27,936 bases of DNA from a virus. Of this stretch, positions 1 to 5,757 are shown piece after piece; within the stretch, counting starts at the first letter, position 1; each line of letters opens with the position of its first letter. The notes under the pieces are model-generated. The model did not search any database, was not told where the DNA came from, and saw only the letters and a list, made by a program, of their open reading frames with translations. The position numbers and the translations under genes were made by a program. The stretch spans positions 1-27,936 of IMG/VR virus record IMGVR_UViG_3300031280_000014, one strand, 5' to 3'.

Positions 1-45
1 TTAACAGATTCAAAGTCTGCCGTCCTACCATTAAACGACTCAGCA
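1..45 (-). tRNA. tRNA-Gln (UUG), 5' part, cut by window edge
   Basis: Read on the minus strand, the sequence folds as the first 45 positions of a tRNA. It has a 7-nt acceptor strand TGCTGAG, then TC, a 4-bp D stem GTTT/GGAC with loop AATGGTA, and a 5-bp anticodon stem GCAGA/TCTGT with one G-U pair. The 7-nt loop is CTTTGAA, with anticodon TTG (Gln). The variable loop, T arm and 3' acceptor lie beyond the left edge, so pairing of the acceptor and any CCA cannot be checked. It sits at the downstream end of the early operon, where phage tRNAs are common. It overlaps in frame the start of a small protein gene (1-80). Confidence 0.85.
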
Positions 46-80
46 CTACCTCTTTTGATGTCGCCTAATTCAGCCATCAT
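1..80 (-). CDS. Start of small phage protein (MMAELGDIKRG...), partial, overlaps tRNA-Gln
   Basis: An ATG at 80 follows GAGGTGAG and overlaps the stop of the 77-244 gene in an ATGA arrangement, which is how its neighbours start. The frame reads MMAELGDIKRGS and stays open to the left edge. From memory, ELG(D/E)IKRG resembles the N-terminus of small phage zinc-ribbon or HNH-like proteins. The match stops about where the tRNA-Gln sequence begins (codon 13), so later codons are the tRNA read as protein. It may be a truncated relic, or an intact gene overlapping the tRNA by chance. Confidence 0.35.
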   Translation of the reverse strand, partial: MMAELGDIKRGSAESFNGRTADFESV

Positions 81-244
81 TTATGCCTCACCTCTGCCCT
101 TACTATCCCGTTATCACGCCATGCCTTAATGTCGTGCTCGTTTGTCTCTCCATGAGCTTCAACCGCCCGAGAATCCCATAGACATTCAATAACTAAATCT
201 GCCACTAGAGATTTAACCGCTTCCCTTTCATCGTAAGGCTTCAT
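77..244 (-). CDS. Hypothetical 55-aa acidic protein
   Basis: A 55-codon frame begins MKPYDEREAV and ends EVRHK. Its ATG overlaps the TGA of the upstream gene (241-405), and its own TGA overlaps the next ATG at 80. These tight overlaps on both sides are the main evidence that it is real. It is charged, probably helical, and has no cysteine pair, signal peptide or membrane segment. No function recognised. Confidence 0.6.
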   Translation of the reverse strand: MKPYDEREAVKSLVADLVIECLWDSRAVEAHGETNEHDIKAWRDNGIVRAEVRHK

Positions 245-405
245 TCCTCTAGCTTAATCTCCTCAACAGTAAATACCCACCAGCCATCTCTCATCTGCAT
301 TACCCGCACTTGATAGCCTTCCTTTTTAAGCATTTCAGCCAATCTATTAGCCATTGATAGCGTCTTTTTAGGACGGTGGTGGGCTGCTCTAAGTCTTTCC
401 TTCAT
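241..405 (-). CDS. Hypothetical 54-aa basic protein
   Basis: The frame starts at the ATG directly after the TGA of the NinG-like gene and ends in a TGA that overlaps the ATG of the 77-244 gene. The protein begins MKERLRAAHH and contains ANRLAEMLKKEGYQVRVMQM followed by GWWVFTVEE. This alternation of a helix and short strands resembles a small alpha/beta domain that handles nucleotides or acts as an adaptor. No family is recognised with confidence. Placement next to a recombination endonuclease may hint at DNA metabolism, but that is inference. Confidence 0.6.
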   Translation of the reverse strand: MKERLRAAHHRPKKTLSMANRLAEMLKKEGYQVRVMQMRDGWWVFTVEEIKLEE

Positions 406-810
406 TCACCCTTTAATCTCCTCTAGCTTCTGCTTTAGATACAGCTCAATAGCCTTGCGGTCTGGACTGCCCTTTTCATTTGCTCTTGCAAGAAGCATCT
501 CAAACTTCTCCCGCCTTAAATGCTCTGCAAACCACCAGCTATGTTCTTCTGGATTAGCGGTCAGATATAAATGACAGCCTGCGCAAATTCCCGCTGCGTT
601 ATCTTCATCCCACCTGACATTGAGCTTCGCCCTCCCCCAGAAATGAGAGCATTGAAGTTCCATATATGCTGGACGGGTAGAACCATCTTCCCTTGTTGTG
701 TCGTGCTTCTGAGCCAAGCAACGCTCACAACCACCTACTCTTTGAATAGCCCTTCGCCTGATATATTCAGAGAATAGCCTGTCAAGTTTATCTACCCGTA
801 TCTTCTTCAC
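406..810 (-). CDS. ninG: NinG/Rap-like recombination endonuclease
   Basis: A 134-aa protein resembling the phage lambda NinG (Rap) family, structure-specific nucleases that act on D-loops and Holliday junctions in phage recombination. Visible zinc ligands are C28-x2-C31 and, further on, C54-x-H56 (LQCSHFWGR) and C76-x2-C79-H80 (ICAGCHLYLTANP). The pattern LQC(S/G)H...RWDEDN...C..C..YL..N is typical of NinG. Charged helices follow to the C-terminus. NinG proteins are often somewhat longer, so this one is compact. It sits in the same operon as an ERF annealing protein (4108-4677), fitting a lambda/P22-style recombination module. An unrelated HNH-like zinc protein is the main alternative. Confidence 0.75.
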   Translation of the reverse strand: MKKIRVDKLDRLFSEYIRRRAIQRVGGCERCLAQKHDTTREDGSTRPAYMELQCSHFWGRAKLNVRWDEDNAAGICAGCHLYLTANPEEHSWWFAEHLRREKFEMLLARANEKGSPDRKAIELYLKQKLEEIKG

Positions 811-811
811 C

Positions 812-898
812 TTATATCTTCTTATTAAGCCAAATTAGTAGCACTGCGATTAAGCCAATCATCATCCCTATAACAAACCATCCCCAACTCCATTCCAT
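812..898 (-). CDS. Possible 28-aa single-pass membrane peptide
   Basis: A 28-codon frame, MEWSWGWFVI followed by GMMIGLIAVLLIWLNKKI, is one hydrophobic helix with a positive C-terminal end. It fills the gap between the NinG-like and DUF4406 genes and overlaps the end of the latter by 31 nt. A purine-rich AAGAAAGG abuts the ATG, which is too close for a good ribosome site, and this lowers confidence. Similar tiny membrane peptides occur in phage accessory regions, usually without known function. Confidence 0.35.
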   Translation of the reverse strand: MEWSWGWFVIGMMIGLIAVLLIWLNKKI

Positions 899-1257
899 CC
901 TTTCTTGTGTATCTCCCTGAATTTCACCCATTCTTCAAAGGCTGTGAGCTCATCATTAATGGCAAAGAAGATAGGGATATGCAGCTTTACGGCATCTTTA
1001 ACCTCACCATCAGCACCATTTGATTCACCCGTTAACCTTAGCAAGACATTGCAATATCTAAGCCACACCCTATCAATCTCTATCCAAGTCTCCCAGGGTT
1101 TCGGTGATACCTTGTCCCAGTAGTGGCTCAAGTGAGGGACGAAAGGGATATATCCCATCTCTAATAATCTATCGGCAACCTTTAATACCCTTAGAGTGTT
1201 TTGCTCAGGATCACTTGAATAGGGTGCAGCGATATATATTTTTATTTTTGCTTCCAT
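868..1257 (-). CDS. DUF4406 / nucleoside 2-deoxyribosyltransferase-like enzyme
   Basis: A 129-aa protein with the signature of the deoxyribosyltransferase-like fold. YIAAPYS (8-14) forms the first strand and phosphate/nucleoside loop. D62 lies in ETWIEIDRVWL. GESNGADGEV (77-86) carries the conserved glutamate E85, which acts as the nucleophile in true N-deoxyribosyltransferases, and a final strand IPIFF follows. Family members exchange bases on deoxynucleosides or hydrolyse nucleotides; DUF4406 members are common in phage genomes, where they probably serve salvage or nucleotide-pool remodelling. It overlaps the upstream 2-TM protein gene by 16 nt and is translated within the early operon. The exact substrate cannot be told from sequence. 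Confidence 0.75.
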   Translation of the reverse strand: MEAKIKIYIAAPYSSDPEQNTLRVLKVADRLLEMGYIPFVPHLSHYWDKVSPKPWETWIEIDRVWLRYCNVLLRLTGESNGADGEVKDAVKLHIPIFFAINDELTAFEEWVKFREIHKKGWNGVGDGLL

Positions 1258-1457
1258 TTCTCAATCTCGCGACTGATATAAAACCAGCCTATCGTCGGTG
1301 CTGCTATGCTGATATACCAGAGTGGCACCTTGAGTTCAGTAAACACCTCAATACCTGCGCCAATAGCAAGGAAGATAGTATTTACTATCGCCATCCATTG
1401 CCTTACCCACGCTTTAGGGTCTCCGTTAGTTTTAACTTCTTCTTTCTGTTCAGCCAT
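1242..1457 (-). CDS. Small membrane protein with two predicted helices
   Basis: A 71-aa protein with a charged N-terminus (MAEQKEEVKTNGD) and two hydrophobic stretches, about residues 21-39 (WMAIVNTIFLAIGAGIEVF) and 47-62 (WYISIAAPTIGWFYIS). It ends in a basic helix EIEKWKQK. Size and topology fit a class II holin or another small phage membrane protein, but it sits in the early operon rather than beside a lysin, and no endolysin is seen in the window. Superinfection exclusion or membrane anchoring of replication are equally possible. It overlaps both neighbouring genes slightly. Confidence 0.65.
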   Translation of the reverse strand: MAEQKEEVKTNGDPKAWVRQWMAIVNTIFLAIGAGIEVFTELKVPLWYISIAAPTIGWFYISREIEKWKQK

Positions 1458-1752
1458 CTATCTCCTCCTTCTTTATCTCCTTTACTGGATGCCAACCAGC
1501 CTTTATTAGCCCACGATTTCCTAATAATTCTCTTTCTTCATCCTTTAGCCAGCACCTCTCAGCTATTATAGCCATTAGTGCCCTAGTTTCGTCATTATCA
1601 GCAACAATATCCCATATTGCATCCTCCAATGTATAAGGGGCAGGTGGAGCAGGATTTTTAGAATCAGGCACTCTAACCTTTATCCCTTTATCAGTTATTG
1701 CGACCTCTATTCCACCTTGCTTTTCTGCCCTTGCCCAAAATTCCTCAGTCAT
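1450..1752 (-). CDS. Hypothetical 100-aa protein
   Basis: An acidic soluble protein beginning MTEEFWARAEKQGGIEVAI, with a proline-rich link (KNPAPPAPYT) near residue 35 followed by a helical segment ending in PVKEIKKEEIDG. No membrane segment or metal site. The start overlaps the stop of the preceding gene by 4 nt. I do not recognise the family; the proline linker suggests a short N-terminal beta unit joined to a helical C-terminal half. Confidence 0.6.
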   Translation of the reverse strand: MTEEFWARAEKQGGIEVAITDKGIKVRVPDSKNPAPPAPYTLEDAIWDIVADNDETRALMAIIAERCWLKDEERELLGNRGLIKAGWHPVKEIKKEEIDG

Positions 1753-2024
1753 TTGCCCTCCTCTGGTATCTCGCTATGCTTCTCGGCAATATAATCTGCT
1801 ATCATCTTTTCAAGTGATTTCAAATCTGGTGCTTCCTTCATTATCATTTCAAGGTCTTTTATTACTGCCTTGAGGGTTTCCTTGTCCTGTGCTGAAGCTA
1901 CTTGTTTTACAAATTCATCATTAGTTAATCCCCTTCTCATACCAGTTACAGGGTCTAGCCTTAAAGCATTGGTAATAAACTCTCTGCGCTTTCCCTCTGT
2001 CAATAACCTTAACCTTTCCGTCAT
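1749..2024 (-). CDS. Hypothetical 91-aa helical protein
   Basis: The frame is open further upstream, but the start at 2024 (MTERLRLLTEG) is preceded by GGGGGGT at good spacing and overlaps the upstream TGA as ATGA, so it was chosen. The protein is mostly charged helix; the centre has DPVTGMRRGLTNDEFVKQ and then a lysine/glutamate-rich coiled-coil-like region. This build fits a small DNA- or protein-binding adaptor. No known family is recognised. Confidence 0.6.
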   Translation of the reverse strand: MTERLRLLTEGKRREFITNALRLDPVTGMRRGLTNDEFVKQVASAQDKETLKAVIKDLEMIMKEAPDLKSLEKMIADYIAEKHSEIPEEGK

Positions 2025-2347
2025 TTCTTTACCCCCCATTCTTTGAGTTGGGCTCGCCAACTATCTATATTAAAATTGCAGTAGTCCTTATCCTTACCTT
2101 CTAGGAAATAGAGGTGCACAAAGTCCACCACTTCCTTGTAGCCTTCCTTTCTACCTGCATCCTTGCCTGCTTCGTATGCCTGTTGTGATTCTATCTCTCT
2201 GTCTACTTGCCCTTCTTTATAACCTGCCCCAAATGAGATTTCAGCTTGGGTTTCTAGTGCTTCTACAATTTTAGAATCTGATACACCAGCACAATGCAAA
2301 CCGTCAAGTGCAGAGTGTTCTAAGGGTATTACTGTGTCTTGCCACAT
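2021..2347 (-). CDS. Hypothetical protein of a local paralogous family (AEISF/KEVV/LKEWG)
   Basis: A 108-aa protein with three recognisable blocks: QAEISFGAGYKEGQ, AGKDAGRKEGYKEVVDF, and a C-terminal WRAQLKEWGV. The last two blocks recur in the 71-aa protein at 3599-3814, and the first and second recur in the 65-aa protein at 6528-6725. The end of the gene shares near-identical DNA with the end of 3599-3814. It looks like one member of a small duplicated phage family made of a Gly/Lys-rich helical middle and a swappable tail. Function unknown. The start is preceded by a good AAGGAGGGCAAA site. Confidence 0.65.
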   Translation of the reverse strand: MWQDTVIPLEHSALDGLHCAGVSDSKIVEALETQAEISFGAGYKEGQVDREIESQQAYEAGKDAGRKEGYKEVVDFVHLYFLEGKDKDYCNFNIDSWRAQLKEWGVKK

Positions 2348-2358
2348 TTTGCCCTCCT

Positions 2359-3351
2359 TTATTCATCGCTTCCTAAAATAAACTCAGCCCCTTTCACTAA
2401 ACGAAACTTAAACTCAACACCGTTGGGATTCTCGCCTTCCACAGCCCAATTTTTCGCCTTGATTATTTTCAATGTTCCCGCATCCATTGATAAATATAAT
2501 CTTGGCTTCTCCAAACTAAATTCAGCACCTCTCCCAAGTTCTGCCCCCTTCTTTTTCTGCAACGCCACAATCGCAACGCCTTTATTCAACTTGTCGAAGA
2601 TTGCCCTTAATTCCTCAGCAATACGGTAATACTCCCCAGAGGTAATCTCTATGTAATCAATGATATTTATGTCATCAGGATAGATAACATCAGCAAAATT
2701 TATACTCCGTTCTCTAGCATCAAACTTCCACTCAATATTTCCAAACTTGGATAATCTTAGTTTCAATTCCTCTGGCCCCATCTCGCTGGAGTAATAGTGA
2801 ATCTTGTATTTATCCATGTTCATCTTTATAAGGTTAAGTAGGAAAGCAGTCTTCCCAGCGTTCGGTGCACCAGCTATGACAGCTTCATTCTTCGGATACA
2901 TAAGAGCATAATTCTCTAACTCAAACGGCCAACTTAAAGGGACTGTATCTGAAATATCAGCAATTTCCCATTCAATAACAGGAGATTCATTCTCTACCCG
3001 CCTATACCAACCTGCCCCTTTTTGAGGAATTCTGATTAAAACACCAGCTTCAACTAGCCTGCTTAAAGACTGATTGCAGGTTTTTTTAGCTTTGGTTGTA
3101 GATAATTGTAGATAGTTGTAGATATTTGTAGAAGATATGTAGCCGTTTGTAGATGTTAAATACTCTGCTGTTTCCTCTGCTATGTTCCTAGCTGGGTCAG
3201 CTTTGAAGGTAATCTCGGTTTGCGCTAATGCCTGGTCAATATCCTTGACATAGCCATTATTCATAGCTAAAGCCTTAATGAAGTCCCTTACCTCAGCTAG
3301 GCTATATCCTAGAGCTTTCTGCCCTTTAACAAACCTCTTTAAGTCAAACAC
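2359..3351 (-). CDS. Replication-type RecA-fold ATPase with N-terminal winged helix
   Basis: A 330-aa protein. Residues 55-120 look like a winged helix-turn-helix (ISSTNIYNYLQLSTTKAKK, then LSRLVEAGVLIRI). From about 155 comes a P-loop ATPase: Walker A GAPNAGKT (161-168), a probable Walker B strand NIIDYIE (229-235), and a sensor-like strand GVAIVALQKKKG. The SSEMG motif at 188-192 and the ALQK segment resemble the RecA/DnaB-type core of phage and plasmid replication proteins (RepA, DnaB_C), without the N-terminal DnaB domain. It is inferred to bind origin DNA and drive or load the replication machinery. The winged-helix coding part contains an iteron-like array (3096-3154). Helicase loader is the main alternative. 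Confidence 0.7.
   Translation of the reverse strand: MFDLKRFVKGQKALGYSLAEVRDFIKALAMNNGYVKDIDQALAQTEITFKADPARNIAEETAEYLTSTNGYISSTNIYNYLQLSTTKAKKTCNQSLSRLVEAGVLIRIPQKGAGWYRRVENESPVIEWEIADISDTVPLSWPFELENYALMYPKNEAVIAGAPNAGKTAFLLNLIKMNMDKYKIHYYSSEMGPEELKLRLSKFGNIEWKFDARERSINFADVIYPDDINIIDYIEITSGEYYRIAEELRAIFDKLNKGVAIVALQKKKGAELGRGAEFSLEKPRLYLSMDAGTLKIIKAKNWAVEGENPNGVEFKFRLVKGAEFILGSDE
3096..3154. repeat. Iteron-like array of TTGTAGAT repeats; candidate replication origin
   Basis: TTGTAGAT begins at 3096, 3106 and 3116, with TTGTAGA at 3126: four copies at exact 10-bp spacing, one helical turn. A partial copy TGTAG lies at 3138 and a full copy at 3147. The array lies inside the gene of the replication ATPase, beside a T-rich stretch (3081-3088). 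Iterons inside an initiator gene are known from lambda O. The coding sequence here (IYNYLQLSTT) is not itself a clear peptide repeat, which argues for selection on the DNA. Confidence 0.55.
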
Positions 3352-3394
3352 TTAATATCCTTAATATATATAAGAAAGAAAGACCCCTCATCCC

Positions 3395-3535
3395 CTAAGA
3401 CCCCACCCCCCTTGTGGTTGGTTTACTATTAGAGGGTGGTTTATCAAGAGACTCTTTAATATCTTTTAATAGAAAGAATATCTCTTTAAGAAGCTCCCTG
3501 ATGTCCATTAACCACGCTCGTTCATCTTGTTCCAT
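3395..3535 (-). CDS. Hypothetical 46-aa helical protein
   Basis: A short frame, MEQDERAWLMDIRELLKEIF followed by a lysine-rich helix and a low-complexity tail (PPSNSKPTTRGVGS). GGAG lies five bases before the ATG, which supports the start. It fills most of an otherwise empty 247-nt gap between two larger genes. The first 32 residues could form one amphipathic helix or a coiled coil. No function recognised. Confidence 0.55.
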   Translation of the reverse strand: MEQDERAWLMDIRELLKEIFFLLKDIKESLDKPPSNSKPTTRGVGS

Positions 3536-3598
3536 TAAAGCTCCTTACAAAAAGAAGAGCCTATAAAGATAGACCCCTCACACTCACAAGATTTAATG

Positions 3599-3814
3599 CT
3601 ACTCACCTAACCCCCATTCTTTGAGCTTGGCTTGCCACAAATCTTCAAAATTCTCAAAAGGAAACCATTTACCTAGATAGGTAAAACCCATTGACTTTAC
3701 TGCCTCCACCACTTCTTTCCTGCCCTCAGCCTTGCCAGCCTCATGGACTTCTGAGCATAAATTCCTGATACTGTCTACTATCTCCATCATTGGTCTTGCT
3801 ATTGGCTCAGCCAT
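3599..3814 (-). CDS. Hypothetical paralogue of the KEVV/LKEWG family (71 aa)
   Basis: The start at 3814 (MAEPIARPMM) was preferred over a longer upstream frame because GGAGGGT sits five bases before it. The middle AGKAEGRKEVVEAVK matches AGKDAGRKEGYKEVVDF of the 108-aa protein at 2021-2347, and both end in W-x-A-x-LKEWG. The C-terminal coding DNA of the two genes is nearly the same over about 30 nt, implying recent duplication or recombination. Between the two blocks lies a unique stretch with aromatic residues (YLGKWFPFENF). Function unknown. Confidence 0.65.
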   Translation of the reverse strand: MAEPIARPMMEIVDSIRNLCSEVHEAGKAEGRKEVVEAVKSMGFTYLGKWFPFENFEDLWQAKLKEWGLGE

Positions 3815-4097
3815 CTTTACCCTCCGCTTTGGCGAGTGCCTCATTGAGCTTTAGGGATATACCTGACACTACCCCATTAGTGGCATCGTATTGAGTAAAG
3901 ATTTCTCGGGCATCCTTCAACGCCTCATACAAGTCTGGTGCTGCTGCTATAAGGTTGGCATTGGCAATACAGTGTTCACCACTAGGAATAAAAGCAATGT
4001 TAGATACCCCTTTGCTATCTTTGATTAGTTGTATGTCACCCTCATCCCAAGAAACCCAACCTTTGTGAGATTTCCATTCCCCTTTAGTTATTCCCAT
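3807..4097 (-). CDS. Conserved phage protein with LIAAAPDLYEAL motif (96 aa)
   Basis: The start at 4097 (MGITKGEWKSHKG) follows AAGGAGGAG closely; the longer upstream frame overlaps the ERF gene and lacks a site. The protein carries the signature ANANLIAAAPDLYEALKDA (53-71 in this frame), which is very widespread in small proteins of tailed phages, preceded by a W-containing beta-rich half. The family has no established biochemical function that I know of. Its position next to ERF suggests early expression. The family call is firm; function is unknown. Confidence 0.75.
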   Translation of the reverse strand: MGITKGEWKSHKGWVSWDEGDIQLIKDSKGVSNIAFIPSGEHCIANANLIAAAPDLYEALKDAREIFTQYDATNGVVSGISLKLNEALAKAEGKDG

Positions 4098-4107
4098 TAC
4101 TCCTCCT

Positions 4108-4677
4108 TTATTTCTTTGCCTCCTCTTCAACAGTTAATTGAGTAAGCAGAATGTCAGCGTTAAGTTTGGTCAGTTCTCTTGGGAAGCCTCGCTCTTTCAT
4201 AATCTCGGCAACCCTCCCTTTATCAAACTTAGCTAAATCATCCTTTTGCTTTTGAGTGGCAAGCCCGGGTGCAGTAGGATTTACTTTATGGCTAGTCGCT
4301 GCCTCAGCATCATCATCCTCAGTAGATATGCCCACGATTGCTGCGAGACTATATCTCCTGGCGTATGTTATAGCCGAGCCTTGTCCTTGTGGGTCTTGCT
4401 TAATAGGCATTAACGGCAAGCACCCCTTAATCCATTCTCCGCTTTCGTGCATTAAGACTGTCTCTAGGTTCGTCTTACCTTCCCTATCATCTGCTATTTG
4501 GGTAATAGATAGCCCATTATCAGTTAATGGTTTACGGCATACCTGCCAAATTTCCAACAGGTTGGCATAAGAACTTTTGAAGAAAGGATTAACCTGCCCC
4601 TTTACGGCTGGTTGTAATTCAGCCTGAACCTTGACTAACGCTTTTGCTAGTTCCCCGATTGTTTCTGACTTTTCCAT
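4108..4677 (-). CDS. erf: ERF-family single-strand annealing protein
   Basis: A 189-aa protein with the hallmarks of the ERF family: VQAELQPAVKGQVNPFFKSS near the N-terminus (17-36), SYANLLEIW, a central strand region with LETVLMHESGEW, and GSAITYARRYSLAAIVGI (100-117) followed by acidic EDDDAE. ERF proteins are phage recombinases, as in P22 Erf, that anneal complementary single strands and circularise incoming genomes. The C-terminal third is variable and helical, as is usual. Start and stop are joined to neighbours (TAATG with the upstream gene). A partner 5' exonuclease is not evident nearby. Confidence 0.88.
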   Translation of the reverse strand: MEKSETIGELAKALVKVQAELQPAVKGQVNPFFKSSYANLLEIWQVCRKPLTDNGLSITQIADDREGKTNLETVLMHESGEWIKGCLPLMPIKQDPQGQGSAITYARRYSLAAIVGISTEDDDAEAATSHKVNPTAPGLATQKQKDDLAKFDKGRVAEIMKERGFPRELTKLNADILLTQLTVEEEAKK

Positions 4678-4928
4678 TAACCACCCCCACTACAAACTTC
4701 ATCTCTTATCTCACCGATCCAGTCGGGGTAGTTGTTTAGCATAGCCATGTGCTCATCACCTTGGGCTAGTTGATAAACCTCATAAACAGCATCAAAGAAG
4801 TTCAGGCGTGAAAGATACCAAAAGCCCAATACTTCCTCTATGTGCTGGATTATCCGCTTCTTCTCCTCTGCTTCGTGCTTATCCTCAACCTTCCTATCAA
4901 CCGCTTGGTCTGCTATTTCACCTTTCAT
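4677..4928 (-). CDS. Hypothetical 83-aa acidic protein upstream of erf
   Basis: AGAGGAGGTAGCA precedes the ATG at 4928 (MKGEIADQAV), and a longer frame upstream overlaps the previous gene, so this start was chosen. A highly charged N-terminal helix (VEDKHEAEEKKRIIQHIEEV) leads to an aromatic segment FWYLSRLNFFDAVYEVYQLA. Its stop codon shares a base with the erf start codon, so the two are probably translationally coupled. It could be an Erf accessory protein, but no family is recognised. Confidence 0.65.
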   Translation of the reverse strand: MKGEIADQAVDRKVEDKHEAEEKKRIIQHIEEVLGFWYLSRLNFFDAVYEVYQLAQGDEHMAMLNNYPDWIGEIRDEVCSGGG

Positions 4929-4945
4929 TGCTACCTCCTCTTGTC

Positions 4946-5131
4946 TTACCAACTCCCGGCAGAAAACCTCTCTTCTAGTGCAGTCCGAGATTCCTCTAAG
5001 ATGGATATACCCATCTCTGCTTCAAGTGCCTCAAAAAAGTAACTAACCCAAGAAGCTCGCTCATCTTCGGGGAGTCCATAAATCTCTTTCACTGTATGGT
5101 CAAGAAGTTTCGCTAATTCTCTATAAGTCAT
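4946..5131 (-). CDS. Hypothetical 61-aa helical protein
   Basis: Begins MTYRELAKLLDHTVKEIYGL and continues as charged helix to ALEERFSAGSW. It is preceded by AGGAGGTGAA near the ATG at 5131. No cysteine, membrane or DNA-binding motif is visible. The size, helical content and place between other tiny genes are typical of phage early accessory proteins, some of which inhibit host enzymes. That role is only a possibility here. Confidence 0.6.
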   Translation of the reverse strand: MTYRELAKLLDHTVKEIYGLPEDERASWVSYFFEALEAEMGISILEESRTALEERFSAGSW

Positions 5132-5132
5132 T

Positions 5133-5264
5133 TCACCTCCTCTTTAATCTCACAACTGGCCTTCTGGCGAAGTACTCAACAGTCTTATCGCCAGCGTGTT
5201 CTGCTAAACTACGGATTGTCTCCAACACCTGTGCCATCGTTCCTGATATTCTAACTACTAACAT
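5133..5264 (-). CDS. Hypothetical 43-aa protein
   Basis: The start at 5264 (MLVVRISGTM) is preceded by GGAGGAGAGCCG and overlaps the stop of the 40-aa frame at 5258-5380, so it was preferred over a 21-codon upstream extension that lacks a clear purpose. The protein has a short strand, an amphipathic helix (AQVLETIRSLAEHAG) and a basic end VVRLKRR. A beta-alpha unit of this size may dimerise. No family recognised. Confidence 0.5.
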   Translation of the reverse strand: MLVVRISGTMAQVLETIRSLAEHAGDKTVEYFARRPVVRLKRR

Positions 5265-5380
5265 CGGCTCTCCTCCTTCTGATAAAGCTCCATTATCTCC
5301 ATCCACTCCAGTAATCTCTTCTTGCATAGCCTCCCCTTTTGCTCAAGCTGGAACAGTCTTTCTTTCTCGGCTTTCGTCAT
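5258..5380 (-). CDS. Hypothetical 40-aa coiled-coil-like peptide
   Basis: MTKAEKERLFQLEQKGRLCK begins at 5380 after GGAGAGCG; the remainder is lysine- and glutamate-rich helix ending EESRC. The frame bridges the gene at 5343-5636 (38-nt overlap) and the one at 5133-5264. With leucines spaced on one face it could form a short coiled coil. Evidence is the ribosome site, amino-acid make-up and coupling to the next start. Confidence 0.45.
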   Translation of the reverse strand: MTKAEKERLFQLEQKGRLCKKRLLEWMEIMELYQKEESRC

Positions 5381-5636
5381 CGCTCTCCTCTAAGATGGGG
5401 CTGAGTTCCCTTGCTGCCTTAGCGTGTGCGGTAACCTCAATAATACCCATAGCGAGGTTTACGAGTGCTTCGGGGGTCATAGAATAGAGAGAGAAGTCAC
5501 CGCCCCCTCCGTAGCTGTTTGCTGTTAAACTACCCATTCCATCAAAATCAATCGTTAGGGAATACTTGTTCGGTTCGTCGCCTTCAGTAACTCTTACCTT
5601 GATTCTCTTGCCGTTCATGTCTTCTATTGTTTCCAT
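5343..5636 (-). CDS. Hypothetical 97-aa beta-rich protein
   Basis: The start at 5636 (METIEDMNGK) follows AAGGAGGGCAA, so it is preferred over the ATG at 5669. Residues 8-60 look like beta strands (KRIKVRVTEG, KYSLTIDFDG, SLTANSYGGGGDFSLYSM), then comes a helix PEALVNLAMGIIEVTAHAKA and an acidic, basic-ended tail. A structured inverted repeat (5650-5712) lies directly upstream of its ribosome site and may control it. Family not recognised. Confidence 0.6.
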   Translation of the reverse strand: METIEDMNGKRIKVRVTEGDEPNKYSLTIDFDGMGSLTANSYGGGGDFSLYSMTPEALVNLAMGIIEVTAHAKAARELSPILEESDDESRERKTVPA

Positions 5637-5649
5637 TTGCCCTCCTTTT

Positions 5650-5712
5650 GGCTGGCTAGCACCCTTCATCTATTAAGGCATCACCAGAACTTAAGTATGC
5701 CACTAGCCAGCC
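5650..5712 (-). promoter_or_regulatory. Structured leader: 10-bp inverted repeat upstream of the 5343-5636 gene
   Basis: GGCTGGCTAG (5650-5659) and CTAGCCAGCC (5703-5712) are perfect inverted copies separated by 43 nt. The enclosed segment holds a second short pairing, GGCAT/ATGCC on the minus strand. The right arm ends only a few bases before the AAGGAGGG ribosome site at 5640-5648, so folding could influence translation of the next gene. There is no U-run, so it is not a standard terminator. Confidence 0.4.
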
Positions 5713-5730
5713 TTTTGTTTATTCAAATAT

Positions 5731-5749
5731 GTGCTCTCGACCTAAGCAC
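5731..5749 (-). other. Small hairpin after the tetrapeptide-repeat gene
   Basis: On the minus strand GTGCT-(9 nt)-AGCAC forms a perfect 5-bp stem just after the stop of the 5758-6531 gene, followed by AT-rich sequence (ATATTTGAATAA). It may be a weak terminator, a processing site or an mRNA 3' stabiliser. The stem is short, so chance is possible. Confidence 0.3.
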
Positions 5750-5757
5750 CGGGGATT

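Noticed and set aside
571-777. Plus-strand frame opposite the NinG-like gene
   Set aside because: It is a shadow of a well-supported minus-strand gene and has no ribosome site or family signal.
5731-5749. Hairpin considered as a full intrinsic terminator
   Set aside because: Only 5 bp with no continuous U-tract, so it is listed as a small hairpin.
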